From: Pirellulaceae bacterium
GTDB taxonomy: Bacteria; Planctomycetota; Planctomycetia; Pirellulales; Pirellulaceae
Assembly (NCBI GenBank): GCA_028280445.1
Contig: JANQLU010000090.1
Span: 1-64,000, forward strand
Direction of reading: 5' to 3'
Length of the DNA: 64,000 nt
Shown: positions 51,603 to 60,697 of the stretch, one piece after another
Position numbering within the stretch: position 1 is the stretch's first letter
Layout: every line of letters begins with the position of its first letter
Made by a program: the position numbers and the translations under genes
The notes under the pieces: model-generated
What the model saw: the letters and a program-made list of their open reading frames with translations, nothing else
Database searches by the model: none
Told to the model about the DNA's origin: nothing

Positions 51603-51653
51603 ATCAACGTTGCACATGGATCAACGGCAGACACGTCATCTAAGGAAAATAAG

Positions 51654-52547
51654 TTGACAACGGCCTTTCGCAAGCAGAATACGATCGCTCGACCAGCCAC
51701 CGTTTCCGGATTTGGCTATTGGAGTTCTCTCGATGTAACCGTCGAATTCCGACCAGCTTCAGAAAACTCCGGCATCGTGTTTGTCAGGCGAGACGACGCG
51801 GAACTGAAACGTATTCCGGCGTTGATCGCATTGCGAGAAAACGCTCCGCGGCGAACGTCTTTAGCCAACAGCGGAGCGACGGTCGATATGGTCGAACATA
51901 TCATGGCGGCATTGGCCGGGCTTCAAATCGACAATTGCGAGGTTTGGGTGAACCGCGCCGAAATGCCGGGGTGCGACGGATCGAGCTTGGCGTTTGTCGA
52001 AGCACTTTGTACCGCAGGAGTTGTCCAGCAGAACGAATATCGTTCCAAGTTGATTGTGCAACACGTGCTCGAGGTTGGAAACGATGAAAACTGGATTCGC
52101 GCCGAACCGAACGCGGCCGGTGAGTTTAAAATCGATTTTCACCTGGACTATCCGTTGCATCCAGTCATCGGTCAACAAGATTTTTCGATCGCCATCAGCC
52201 GCGATTCATTTGTCGAACATTTGGCTCCGGCCAGAACATTTGTACTCAAACACGAAGCAGAATACCTGAATCGGATGGGATTGGGGCGCCGCGCGACGGC
52301 CCGAGATCTCATCGTGTTCGATGAAAACGGACCGATCGACAATCGACTCCGTTTTGACAACGAGTGCGTTCGCCACAAGACGTTGGATGTCCTAGGCGAT
52401 TTTGCACTGGCTCCCTTTGATATCGTCGGAACGTTTTCCGCGAATCGCAGTGGGCACAAGTTGAACGCCGAAATGGTTGAACGATTGTTGCAAGAAGCGA
52501 CAATTGCCAGACCGTCCGACGTTCACGGCATTAAAAAATCCGCTTAA
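51654..52547 (+). CDS. lpxC: UDP-3-O-acyl-N-acetylglucosamine deacetylase
   Basis: A 297-residue zinc amidase that commits lipid A synthesis. The signature VDMVEHIMAALAGLQIDNCE carries the catalytic Glu and first zinc His near residue 82. The other zinc ligands lie in VRHKTLDVLGDFAL, and the general-acid His is in SGHKLNAEMVERL. NRAEMPGCDGSSLAFVEAL is also typical. The start codon is TTG 51654, supported by AAGGA 8 nt upstream. The gene abuts lpxA with no gap (TAAATG), so both are translated together. The length is normal. Confidence 0.94.
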   Translation: MTTAFRKQNTIARPATVSGFGYWSSLDVTVEFRPASENSGIVFVRRDDAELKRIPALIALRENAPRRTSLANSGATVDMVEHIMAALAGLQIDNCEVWVNRAEMPGCDGSSLAFVEALCTAGVVQQNEYRSKLIVQHVLEVGNDENWIRAEPNAAGEFKIDFHLDYPLHPVIGQQDFSIAISRDSFVEHLAPARTFVLKHEAEYLNRMGLGRRATARDLIVFDENGPIDNRLRFDNECVRHKTLDVLGDFALAPFDIVGTFSANRSGHKLNAEMVERLLQEATIARPSDVHGIKKSA

Positions 52548-53438
52548 ATGGACTTAATCGAGATTCGAGCCGTGAAACCTACAATTTCAATCAAAGAATT
52601 CACAAAAAACCCAGAACAATTCAAAGACCAACCGCCAAAAATTTCAAAATACGCGGTCGTCGACCCAGAAGCAGAGATCGGACCCGGTGTTGAAATCGGG
52701 CCGTTCTGCGTCATCGGGCCGAAAGCGAAAATTGGAGCGGGGACGATTCTGCAAAACAATGTCACCGTCATGGGAGACGTGACACTTGGCGTGGGCAATC
52801 GCGTTTTTCCAGGCAGCGTCCTCGGCGGCGATCCGCAAGACGTCAGCTATCGGGGCACGGAAACAAAAGTTGTCATCGGCGACTACAACGTCTTTCGCGA
52901 ATGCGTCACGATTAATCGCGCCAGCGAAAAAGAGGACGGTTACACGCGCGTTGGATCCAATTGTTATTTCATGGGCTGCGTGCATATCGCACACGACTGC
53001 CAGGTGGGCGATCATGTCGTGATTGCCAACGGTTCCATGTTGGGCGGACATGTTCATTGCGACAGCCGCGTGACCCTCAGCGGTGGAGTTGCTGTTACCC
53101 ATTTCGCGTCGATCGGACGTTACGCATTCGTCGGAGGAATCAGTCGAATTTTGCAAGACATTCCACCGTACATGTTGGCTGACGGGAATCCGGCGAGACC
53201 GCGATGTGTCAACGTCGTCGCTTTAAAACGAAATGATTTTCCATCGAAAACGATCAAAGACCTCACGGAAGCTTATCGTCTGTTGTTCCGATCGCGGGTC
53301 GGTTTGGAAAGTGCTCGAGAAATCTTGATAAACAAATTGGGTGATCAACCCGAAGTCAAACATCTATTGGATTGCATCGAATTTCAGCAGAACGGCCGAC
53401 ATGGCCGCGGACGTGAAGCACGGAGAAATGCCGCGTGA
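52548..53438 (+). CDS. lpxA: Acyl-ACP--UDP-N-acetylglucosamine O-acyltransferase
   Basis: A 296-residue left-handed beta-helix enzyme that 3-O-acylates UDP-GlcNAc, the first step of lipid A synthesis. Hexapeptide turns run from YAVVDPEAEIGPGVEIGPFC to SRVTLSGGVAVTHFASIGRY. The catalytic His is in VHIAHDCQVGDHVVIANGSM near residue 148, and the C-terminal helical cap follows RPRCVNVVALKRNDF. About 35 N-terminal residues precede the helix, longer than in E. coli LpxA; the internal GTG 52572 is an alternative start. The ATG immediately follows the lpxC stop, and the downstream oxidoreductase overlaps by 4 nt. Confidence 0.94.
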   Translation: MDLIEIRAVKPTISIKEFTKNPEQFKDQPPKISKYAVVDPEAEIGPGVEIGPFCVIGPKAKIGAGTILQNNVTVMGDVTLGVGNRVFPGSVLGGDPQDVSYRGTETKVVIGDYNVFRECVTINRASEKEDGYTRVGSNCYFMGCVHIAHDCQVGDHVVIANGSMLGGHVHCDSRVTLSGGVAVTHFASIGRYAFVGGISRILQDIPPYMLADGNPARPRCVNVVALKRNDFPSKTIKDLTEAYRLLFRSRVGLESAREILINKLGDQPEVKHLLDCIEFQQNGRHGRGREARRNAA

Positions 53439-54517
53439 GTATCAAAACAGCCGTTATCGGCGCAGGCCACTTGGGGCGGATTCACGCGAAATTACTCAAA
53501 CAAATCGGCGACGTCGAAGTGGTCGCCGTCGCGGACCCCTGCTCTACTGCCCGTCAGAAAATTGAAACGGAACTCGGTTTAAAAACAACCGACAATTGGC
53601 AGGAATTGATTGGAAAAATCGATGCGGCGGTCGTTGCAGCGCCGACCAGTTTGCATCACGAAATCGCAGCCGAGCTTGCCGGAAATGACATTCATTTGTT
53701 GATTGAAAAACCGGTCACTACCACGGTGGCACAGGCGCGGCATCTGAGTCGCATTGCCAATGCGCGAAACTGCATGATTCAAGTCGGACATGTCGAACGT
53801 TTTAATGCCGCATCCGAAGGCGCCACCAGTGTTGGGATTCCACGTTTTATTCAAACCTGTCGAGCAAGCGGTTACACTTTCCGTTCGATCGATGTCGGGG
53901 TCGTTCTCGATTTGATGATCCATGATATTGATTTGGTCTGCAACCTGGCCCAATCCCCGGTCGTGGATGTGCAAGCCGTTGGTATTTCGGTGTTTGGAAA
54001 ACATGAAGATATCGCACAAGCACGATTGCAGTTTGAAAACGGCTTGGTGGCAAATTTGACCGCATCTCGCTGCAGTCCCACACCATCTCGTCGATTCGAA
54101 GTGTATGGTTCCAACGGGTACGTCGATATCGATTTGGCAAATTCGTCTGCCAAGCAGATCAAACCGCCAACATGGATCGTGAATCGCAGTTTTGATTTGG
54201 ATTCCGTTACCGATCAACAGCGTGATCTGATTCGGGAATCCCTGTTCGAAAAAATTATGCCCGTCGAAGAATTGCAATTCGAACCGGTGAATGCGATTTT
54301 GTGTGAACAACAAAATTGGGTCGATTGTATTTTAGGACGTTCCCAAAAACTGGCAGTGCCGATTGACGATGGGTTGAGAGCATTAGAAACTGCCACCGAA
54401 ATTGTTTCACAAATCAATTCCCATCAGTGGAACAAATCAGGCACAGTCAGCGGGCCGCTTTGCGATCCCGCCATGATCGATCAACCAGAACTGGGTCTTG
54501 TCAAACGAGCCGCGTAG
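53435..54517 (+). CDS. Gfo/Idh/MocA family oxidoreductase linked to lipid A genes (GnnA-like candidate)
   Basis: A 360-residue NAD(P)-dependent oxidoreductase: TAVIGAGHLGRIHAKLLKQI at the N-terminus, EKPVTTTVAQARHLSRIAN near residue 95, and the HDIDLVCNLA segment with the catalytic His near residue 170. Its GTG start overlaps the lpxA stop (GTGA), making lpxC-lpxA-oxidoreductase one unit. In bacteria making 2,3-diamino-glucose lipid A, GnnA is a Gfo/Idh/MocA oxidase of UDP-GlcNAc that works with the aminotransferase GnnB. A GnnB gene is not adjacent, so the role is an inference. The stop codon TAG is the first part of a GTAGGGCCGG family-3 repeat edge. Confidence 0.83.
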   Translation: MSIKTAVIGAGHLGRIHAKLLKQIGDVEVVAVADPCSTARQKIETELGLKTTDNWQELIGKIDAAVVAAPTSLHHEIAAELAGNDIHLLIEKPVTTTVAQARHLSRIANARNCMIQVGHVERFNAASEGATSVGIPRFIQTCRASGYTFRSIDVGVVLDLMIHDIDLVCNLAQSPVVDVQAVGISVFGKHEDIAQARLQFENGLVANLTASRCSPTPSRRFEVYGSNGYVDIDLANSSAKQIKPPTWIVNRSFDLDSVTDQQRDLIRESLFEKIMPVEELQFEPVNAILCEQQNWVDCILGRSQKLAVPIDDGLRALETATEIVSQINSHQWNKSGTVSGPLCDPAMIDQPELGLVKRAA

Positions 54518-54538
54518 GGCCGGGAATATGTTGCTCTA

Positions 54539-54624
54539 ATCACAACCCGAAGCGTGAGCGAGGGACACGTTTCACCGTACATCAGCTTGGTTGTGGTCCC
54601 TCGCTCACGCTTCGGGTTACGATT
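54539..54624. repeat. Palindromic repeat, family 1, copy D
   Basis: The arms are at 54539-54566 and 54595-54624. The stem is nearly perfect (CCCGAAGCGTGAGCGAGGGA and its complement). It begins 21 nt beyond the oxidoreductase stop. Confidence 0.85.
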
Positions 54625-54732
54625 TTCCACGCAATCACTTCTATCACACACGACACAAATTCCGAACTGCCGCGCCGCAATGAATACATATCGTTTTGTT
54701 GGCGTTGGTCATTGCAATCCGGTCCGCCCGGA

Positions 54733-56601
54733 TTAAGCCAAGTCGCGATCTTCGAACAGTACAAGTGCAAACAGCAATGCCATTGCGCCGTACATCAGGC
54801 AATAGACGATACACCAACCAACGTAATCCATCGGTACGGCGCCTTCGCCCATAATCGCGGCCTGAATATCAAAATGGTCGAGCACCGGAATAATGGTTGC
54901 GATCACCCGTCCAAACAACTGCACTGGCTCAAATGCCCTGGCGACCTCGTTCGACTGAATGATCAGCGGGGTCAAGTGTCCCATCACATAGACCGCAAAA
55001 CAAATCAAGAAATTGGGTAGGATTCCCATCCGCGTTGAGATTGCCACGCTGATGGCTACGAAAATCAAGACTTCCATATATCCCAACAACAATCCCGGAA
55101 CGATGCGCATCATTTCGGTAAAACCAATGGTCCATTCGACATCCGGCATTGCTGTTTCTTTACCGTCATAGATCGGTTTGTACGAAGTCCAGATACAAAA
55201 CCAGACGCCGAGAATGATAAACAGCAAACCGACTGCCAGTCCGATCCCACCAAATTTGCCGACAATAAATTGGCGCCGCCCGACCGGTTTTGACAAAACG
55301 GTCAACGCAGTTCGGCCTTCGATTTCTTCGGCAACGGACTTACTGGCACTCCAAACGGCCAGGAAAATTGCCAAGACGCGGATAAAGGTCAAACCGCCTT
55401 CCTTGTACATCTTGATGTCTTCGCCGAGTGTGTTGTACGGAATGTAGATCGACGCCAGAATGAAGACGATCCCGAGCGCCGCAAGCAAAATGAAAATCGG
55501 TTGCGAGATCTCATTTTTAAAAGTGGACAACGAAATGGCCGCAATTTTGGGCATCGCCGCTGACAAAAACAAATACGCCATAAACAGCGATACCACGCAA
55601 ATCGCAACAAACGGAATGTATTTGGCCTGCGGATAGAGCGGCTCGCTTTCCCACCACATCGTGACTTCAGCCGGTTGGTCGCCATCGTTGCGGAAATAGA
55701 GCTTTTCAAATTTTGTTGTTTCGTCGGGAAAAATCCGATCGTTTTTGGGCCGTTTGACGAACTTGAATTTTTCGTCGCTGGCCGGAATATCAATGATCTT
55801 GTTGATATCTTCGGTCGATGGATTTGGACCGATCGGGACCGATGAAACGATCAAACGTTCGTTGGTCAGGAAATTGATAGTCTTCAGTTCGAATCCCCAG
55901 ATCAGAACTTCGATTTCCTCCGGATTCGCATTGCGGGGAGTTGGGGCGATCGTAAATTGCTTTTTAAATTTGCCGGTATACGGCAGTCGGCCCAGCGATT
56001 CGAGTTTCGCGTTCGGTTGGGATACGAACGTGATGACGCCGAATCCATTGACCAACGCCAGTAGATAACCGATGGCGCAAAACGCGACCATAATGCCGGC
56101 GATCGAAGTGACCCACAGCAAAAACCCTTCTTTCATACTTCCGAGGATCTCGGTGGATTGTTTGCGCGATACCAGCGCGACGAACCCAAATCCGATCACC
56201 GGAGCGACGACAACCGACAACAGGATCCAGACGGCGTAATACTGACTAAAAAATTTGTAGCGTTCGCCCGCCGACGAATAACCCAAGTAATCTGTTTGTG
56301 AGAAAAAATGCAGAACAATCCAGCCGATCAGTGCGAGTCCGGCCACGATCGAAAAAATTGTTCCGAACATGGTGCGACGTTGTGGGCTCGAATCCATGGT
56401 ATTCAGACCTGGAATTTTGGCCAGCAAGTAAATCAGCCCAATCAAAAGCAGGACCAGAATCATGCCAAAGGTGACTCCGACGGAAAGCATCCAGACCGGC
56501 GTTAGCCAATTGGTGATTTTTTCATTTTGCGCCAGGAAAATGACCGAGTCGTTGGAAAAAAACTGGCCGGCGGAGGTTAAGTCGATGTCGAAGGATCGCA
56601 C
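54733..56601 (-). CDS. ABC-2 type transporter permease
   Basis: A 622-residue integral membrane protein with about 12 hydrophobic segments and one long extracytoplasmic domain near residues 200-320. The stretch SKSVAEEIEGRTALTVLSKP followed by VGRRQFIVGKFGG is characteristic of ABC-2 permeases of the NosY/gliding type. No ATP-binding partner lies in the window on either side, so it would need one from elsewhere. The start is taken as GTG 56601 (MRSFDIDL); an internal ATG before the first helix (MLSVGVTFG) is an alternative. The transported substrate is unknown. Confidence 0.84.
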   Translation of the reverse strand: MRSFDIDLTSAGQFFSNDSVIFLAQNEKITNWLTPVWMLSVGVTFGMILVLLLIGLIYLLAKIPGLNTMDSSPQRRTMFGTIFSIVAGLALIGWIVLHFFSQTDYLGYSSAGERYKFFSQYYAVWILLSVVVAPVIGFGFVALVSRKQSTEILGSMKEGFLLWVTSIAGIMVAFCAIGYLLALVNGFGVITFVSQPNAKLESLGRLPYTGKFKKQFTIAPTPRNANPEEIEVLIWGFELKTINFLTNERLIVSSVPIGPNPSTEDINKIIDIPASDEKFKFVKRPKNDRIFPDETTKFEKLYFRNDGDQPAEVTMWWESEPLYPQAKYIPFVAICVVSLFMAYLFLSAAMPKIAAISLSTFKNEISQPIFILLAALGIVFILASIYIPYNTLGEDIKMYKEGGLTFIRVLAIFLAVWSASKSVAEEIEGRTALTVLSKPVGRRQFIVGKFGGIGLAVGLLFIILGVWFCIWTSYKPIYDGKETAMPDVEWTIGFTEMMRIVPGLLLGYMEVLIFVAISVAISTRMGILPNFLICFAVYVMGHLTPLIIQSNEVARAFEPVQLFGRVIATIIPVLDHFDIQAAIMGEGAVPMDYVGWCIVYCLMYGAMALLFALVLFEDRDLA

Positions 56602-56883
56602 TTTGGGTTATCCGAATGTTGAAACTGACGCAGGGGACGAAGGCACTATTATTTATGCGAATCTGGTTTGTTTGAAGGGGGCAAAACAGCATGTTTTTTC
56701 GGCGGATAGCCCCGGCAGAATGCCCCATCACCTAAATACGTATTCCGTTGGCGAAAGGTTCGTTGGTTCGGAATCATTCATTTCGCCGCATCGGAATCGA
56801 TCTGCGATAGAATATAACCATGGCTTGGCGACGAGTTTTTTGCATACGAGATCGTTAATTAAAGATTTGGAGAACAATCAATC

Positions 56884-57987
56884 ATGGAACCCATGAACGC
56901 GCAATTAAACGAAATCGACAACAAATCGATGAGTAAATCGTTGCCAACAATCTTGGTCGCTTGTGGAGCGGTTTTCCTGGGTGTGTTTGCAACAACCGAC
57001 GTTTCGGCCGAAATCAAAGCTTCTGCCAAAGACGGCTTTCATGTCAATTTGGAGGTGGAAGTCACGGTCGACCGAAAAATCGCTTATGACGCCTTTGTTT
57101 CGGATCTTGCCAAATGGTGGGACGGCAGCCATTCCTATAGCAGCGATGCAAAAAATCTGTCGATGGACCTCAAACAAAAATGCATGTTGGAACGCTTGCC
57201 CAATGGAGGATTCGTCCGGCATATGGAGATCGTTTATCTTCAACCGGGGAAAATGCTGCGCATGACGGGTGGTCTCGGACCGCTTCAAGGCATGGGAGCC
57301 ACGGGAGCGCTGAACATTTCATTTTCCGAATCAGAAGGCAAAACCACTGTCCGCCTGAACTATGTGGTCCATGGCCCGTCGTTTCAAAATTTCGACAAAA
57401 TGGCAAAGCCGGTCGAAGGCGTCCTCGCTGGACAAATGAACCGGTTTAAAAAGTACTGTAATTCACTCGGGGAAAAAAAATCTGCCGCAAAAAAAAGTGA
57501 TCAAAACGCAAATCAAGATCGCGCCGAATTTGCCCGCGCAATCGCCAAGGCCGCGAAGATTTTGAAATATGAACAAGGGGTTTGGGATTGTACTTGGGAT
57601 TATCTGGATTCCACGGGCAAAGTTGTGCGAACCGTTCGCGGCGTTGAGCGGATGAAATACACGTTAAATAAACGAGTCCTGGAGATGGAAACCTATTTGG
57701 ACGAGCGGTTGGTGAGCCGATCATTCCGATTTTACAACCCCGTCTCGAAAAAACTAACATTGTTATCCGTTGGTATGGACGGCAATCATTGGGAAATGGA
57801 GCAGGATCTCGATTCAGACGTAATGGTTTCCCAACCTCACCGAATGCGAAACGGTAATACCGAGACAATTCGATTTACAACCACCGAGAAAACCGATGAT
57901 GCGATGACCGTCGTCATGGAACGGACCGTCGACAACAAAAATTGGACCAAGGTCTTTCGTCAAACACTTAAACGCCAAAAAAATTAG
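56884..57987 (+). CDS. Secreted SRPBCC-like protein with a lipocalin-like C-terminal domain
   Basis: A 367-residue exported protein of no characterised function. A signal segment (PTILVACGAVFLGVFATTDV) lies at about residues 20-39. Residues 50-200 resemble an SRPBCC/START lipid-binding fold (VDRKIAYDAFVSDLAKWWDG; MLERLPNGGFVRHMEIVYLQ; LRMTGGLGPLQGMGATGALN). The C-terminal ~150 residues form a second beta-barrel-like unit (EYEQGVWDCTW-type opening, MEMETYLDERLVSRSF-like strands) similar to DUF1579-type proteins. ATG 56884 follows GGAG at a longer than usual distance; ATG 56929 is the alternative. The stop codon TAG is directly followed by a family-3 half-site. Confidence 0.7.
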   Translation: MEPMNAQLNEIDNKSMSKSLPTILVACGAVFLGVFATTDVSAEIKASAKDGFHVNLEVEVTVDRKIAYDAFVSDLAKWWDGSHSYSSDAKNLSMDLKQKCMLERLPNGGFVRHMEIVYLQPGKMLRMTGGLGPLQGMGATGALNISFSESEGKTTVRLNYVVHGPSFQNFDKMAKPVEGVLAGQMNRFKKYCNSLGEKKSAAKKSDQNANQDRAEFARAIAKAAKILKYEQGVWDCTWDYLDSTGKVVRTVRGVERMKYTLNKRVLEMETYLDERLVSRSFRFYNPVSKKLTLLSVGMDGNHWEMEQDLDSDVMVSQPHRMRNGNTETIRFTTTEKTDDAMTVVMERTVDNKNWTKVFRQTLKRQKN

Positions 57988-58006
57988 AACCGGCCCTACG
58001 AAAATC

Positions 58007-58282
58007 TTATCGACGAACGGTGAAATCATCGTACTGGTCAGTGGCCTGTGAAACTTCGACCGAGTGATGGGCGATGTGTCTGGCCCGTTCCAACAAAATG
58101 GTTTCGATAAACGCGTCCAATTCGGAAGCCGCGCCCTGACAAACCAATTCGACTGAACCATTGACAAGGTTTTTGACGTACCCGGTGACTGAAAATCGTC
58201 TGGCGATTTCAGAAACGGTATAGCGAAACCCAACTCCTTGTACGCGCCCGGAAAAGATGACTTTCCGTTTTTCAGTTTCCAT
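58007..58282 (-). CDS. acyP: Acylphosphatase
   Basis: A 91-residue enzyme that hydrolyses acyl phosphates such as acetyl phosphate. The anion-binding loop and catalytic Arg lie in FSGRVQGVGFRYTV near residues 9-22, and the catalytic Asn in VTGYVKNLVNGSVELV near residue 40. The length is that of the stand-alone family. ATG 58282 is chosen because it puts the first strand at the N-terminus; the longer frame to 58324 runs into the family-1 repeat. It is convergent with the SRPBCC gene. Confidence 0.94.
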   Translation of the reverse strand: METEKRKVIFSGRVQGVGFRYTVSEIARRFSVTGYVKNLVNGSVELVCQGAASELDAFIETILLERARHIAHHSVEVSQATDQYDDFTVRR

Positions 58283-58320
58283 ATCAATTTCTCTGAACGA
58301 ATGTTTGTAGATTTGAGATC

Positions 58321-58418
58321 GCAAAAATCATAACCCGAAGCGTGAGCGAGGGACCGAAACCGTGCTGATGTGCAGATAGAACATGGTCCCTCGCTCACGC
58401 TTCGGGTTATGATTTTGC
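58321..58418. repeat. Palindromic repeat, family 1, copy E
   Basis: The best-preserved copy, with ~33-bp arms at 58322-58354 and 58385-58417. The loop is in the reverse orientation relative to copies B-D and matches copy A. It forms most of the 378-nt gap between acyP and the divergent gene at 58661; the remainder (58419-58660) shows nothing recognisable. Confidence 0.88.
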
Positions 58419-58660
58419 CGCAAAATCCTAGCCGGTGAAGGAACCTGATTGGCACGTCGCACTCGCAAAATTGAGTGTAACACTTGTTCACCCATTCACA
58501 AAAAACTGCTGATTTCGTCGCACCTGGAGAGTGTTGAGAATGCATAAATTCGTTCTTTGATCCGATTCCCCACGGCCGCCATTTGAACTATTTCTTTCTG
58601 TACGTTAGCCTACATAAAACTGAATTCAAAGAAACAACTTTTGTTGCGCGGAGTGACACG

Positions 58661-60115
58661 ATGAACAGCATTATCATCAGAGCCCTGGTTATTTGCGTGG
58701 TATTAATTCAAGCCCAGGCCTTACAGGCACAACTCGATTCGACATTGAAACTGGTTCCCAATGACGCCAATGCGGTTGCCATTGTTCGAGTCGAAAAAAT
58801 TTACGGTAGCGAAATGGCGGCGACCGAAAAATGGATCGAACAATCCAGAGTCAAATATTCCAGCAGCCCGTTGTATTTTCCAACGTCAACTAAAAGTGTT
58901 GTGATTGCTGCCGAAATCGATTTGGGTCACGGTTCTGCACTTTGGGAAGCGGCTTACCTGACCATGAAATCGGAAATCGATATGAACTTTGTGTGCAAGC
59001 TTTGCAAAGGTGTGAATCACAAGATTGCCGGTTTCGAAAGTGTTGACACACCAGACGGCGGCACGATGTTGAAATTGAGCAAAAACACGCTGGCCACAAA
59101 ATTTCCAGCAAACCGACAACAGATCAGCCGTTGGGCGCGCTCGGTCAAAAACGAACAAACCGGAAAACTTTCTGACTATCTTTTAAAAGTATCGGAGTTC
59201 GCTCAAAAGAAATCAGATGCCGAAATCATCATGGGACTTGACCTGGTTGACGCCATCGGCCCCAAACAACTGCGCGAAAAATTGCGACAAAAAACCTGGC
59301 TGACCGATACCGACACGCTGGTAAAAGTGCTCTCGAGCATTCAAGGTGTGACGTTCGAAGTCAAACTGAGATCGGATGCAACGGGTGTCATGCGAATCGA
59401 TTTCGCAGAGGATACGTCGGCTATCAAACGCGACGCAAAAAATTTGGTCGTCGCTGCTTTGCAAGACAACGGACTTTATATTCGTGATTTTGATAAATGG
59501 GAAACCGAAATTCAGGGCAAACAAATCGTTTTTAGCGGTCGACTAAGTTCAACCGGACTGCGACGGGTATCCAGTATTATTGAACCTCCGCAAGCTTCCG
59601 TTCCGACAAAAGAAACGACCAAATCAGATTCAGGTGAAGTTGCGGGCCGCAAGGCAAGAGCGACCAAAGAACATTGGGACGCTGTCCAAGCTTTGTTGAA
59701 AGACATTCGGAAATACCAACCGCAAACTCGGAATCAACTGGCGTTTTATTACGAACGTTACGCGAGAAAGATTGACGGTCTGCCGATCCTGAACGTCGAC
59801 GAGGAAGAGCTGGATTACGCTTCAGCGGTGGCTAATGTGTTGCGGCAAGTGGCGTTGGGACGGCGGGATGTCGTTGCCAGAACAGCGGCAACCCGAAAAC
59901 AGTATCGCGGTTACGACTATACTTACACCTATGGCAGCCACGGCTGGGTGCGGGGAGGCCGAAGTGCCCAATCTGCCAGCGAAGCGGCTGCGGCAAACAT
60001 TATTGCCCAAGGGGCCACCAGCAAGGCCAAATTGATGGAAGGTCTCGATCAGTTGAGCGCGTCCGTTCGACGATCATTGACCAAAAAATTCAGTGACTAT
60101 CAAATTGAATTTTAA
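58661..60115 (+). CDS. Hypothetical secreted protein
   Basis: A 484-residue exported protein of unknown family. The signal peptide MNSIIIRALVICVVLIQAQA is cleaved near ALQAQ. A first domain (about 25-260) has repeated beta-alpha elements starting LDSTLKLVPNDANAVAIVRV. A Thr/Lys-rich linker follows near residue 330, then a helical domain (HWDAVQALLKDIRKYQPQTR) and a C-terminal Tyr/Gly patch (YRGYDYTYTYGSHGWVRGGR). ATG 58661 is supported by GGAG 9-12 nt upstream. A strong terminator lies about 80 nt beyond the stop. A planctomycete-specific periplasmic protein is the likely identity; no role is suggested. Confidence 0.68.
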   Translation: MNSIIIRALVICVVLIQAQALQAQLDSTLKLVPNDANAVAIVRVEKIYGSEMAATEKWIEQSRVKYSSSPLYFPTSTKSVVIAAEIDLGHGSALWEAAYLTMKSEIDMNFVCKLCKGVNHKIAGFESVDTPDGGTMLKLSKNTLATKFPANRQQISRWARSVKNEQTGKLSDYLLKVSEFAQKKSDAEIIMGLDLVDAIGPKQLREKLRQKTWLTDTDTLVKVLSSIQGVTFEVKLRSDATGVMRIDFAEDTSAIKRDAKNLVVAALQDNGLYIRDFDKWETEIQGKQIVFSGRLSSTGLRRVSSIIEPPQASVPTKETTKSDSGEVAGRKARATKEHWDAVQALLKDIRKYQPQTRNQLAFYYERYARKIDGLPILNVDEEELDYASAVANVLRQVALGRRDVVARTAATRKQYRGYDYTYTYGSHGWVRGGRSAQSASEAAAANIIAQGATSKAKLMEGLDQLSASVRRSLTKKFSDYQIEF

Positions 60116-60566
60116 TCGATTGCAGTGGTGATCGATTGCAGCAAGTTTGGATGACCGCAATCATCATTCTGCGGCAAAGTAAACAAGCAAAATGGGACCG
60201 AACAACTCGGTCTCATTTTTTTTGTGGACTGTCAGGTTTGATTGCTGCAAACCCGGTTGCGCATCCAAAGAAAAACGATTTCGGTTGAACGTTGAACCCA
60301 ACGTTTTCGAAATGCCGGATCGCATTCGTACAGTCCTTGAATTTGTTAGTGTAGACGCCGAGCAGGCGATAGTTTTCCGGATTTCCCATCAACAACCGCC
60401 CGATGACTGGGATGAGCCCTCACTAAAGTTTCGCATTTGCGATTTTTGTTTGATGCAAATTCCTGCTCAACAATTTTTTTTGTGCGTCTTTTTCTCATTT
60501 GATACGTCTACCAAGTGAGTTTACACAAAAAACCAACTATTTTTTAACCTTCGTGGGAGGAACGAA
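60116..60566. other. Intergenic region ahead of the poly-cysteine gene
   Basis: It contains the terminator at 60194-60223. A ~25-nt remnant near 60437-60462 (GATTTTTGTTTGATGCAAAT) matches, inverted, the flank of family-1 copy B at 19030-19053. The 108-residue frame here is judged spurious. The promoter of the peptide-sigma operon should lie in the last ~100 nt, but no sigma-70 consensus stands out, which would suit an alternative sigma factor. Confidence 0.45.
60194..60223 (+). terminator. Rho-independent terminator
   Basis: An 8-bp stem (GGGACCGA/TCGGTCTC, one G-U pair) around a 5-nt loop (ACAAC), then A and T8. It ends transcription of the secreted-protein gene finishing at 60115. Confidence 0.88.
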
Positions 60567-60695
60567 ATGACTGACAAACCTCAACAAAATGAAACGGAAC
60601 GTCCAGAAAACCAACAATGCTGTTGCTGCTGTTGTTGCTGCGGTACATCATGTTGTTGTCAACCAAACTCAGCAACAGGGAATTCTTGCTGCTAA
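60567..60695 (+). CDS. Poly-cysteine micropeptide upstream of a SigZ-like sigma factor
   Basis: A 42-residue open frame. It starts MTDKPQQNETERPENQQ, continues with eight consecutive cysteines (residues 18-25), then GTS, three more (29-31), QPNSATGNS and a final CC (41-42), giving 13 Cys. The Shine-Dalgarno GGGAGGAA at 60555-60562 is the best in the neighbourhood and ideally spaced from ATG 60567. TGC and TGT codons are mixed irregularly, so the Cys run is not a simple triplet expansion. The TAA stop is 2 nt before the sigma-factor ATG, implying translational coupling. It may bind metal or sense thiol stress for the sigma factor; function and family are unknown. A leader peptide controlling sigma translation by Cys-tRNA supply is another possibility. 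Confidence 0.65.
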   Translation: MTDKPQQNETERPENQQCCCCCCCCGTSCCCQPNSATGNSCC

Positions 60696-60697
60696 TC

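Noticed and set aside
54427..55020. 197-codon plus-strand frame beyond the GnnA-like gene
   Set aside because: It reads through a family-1 repeat and then antisense to the ABC permease.
60192..60518. 108-codon frame between the terminator and the micro-ORF
   Set aside because: It begins inside a rho-independent terminator and includes a family-1 repeat remnant; no Shine-Dalgarno.
60617..60697. 27-residue Leu-rich N-terminal extension of the sigma factor
   Set aside because: MLLLLLLLR is the Cys-codon run of the micro-ORF read in another frame; sigma factors do not start with such a segment.
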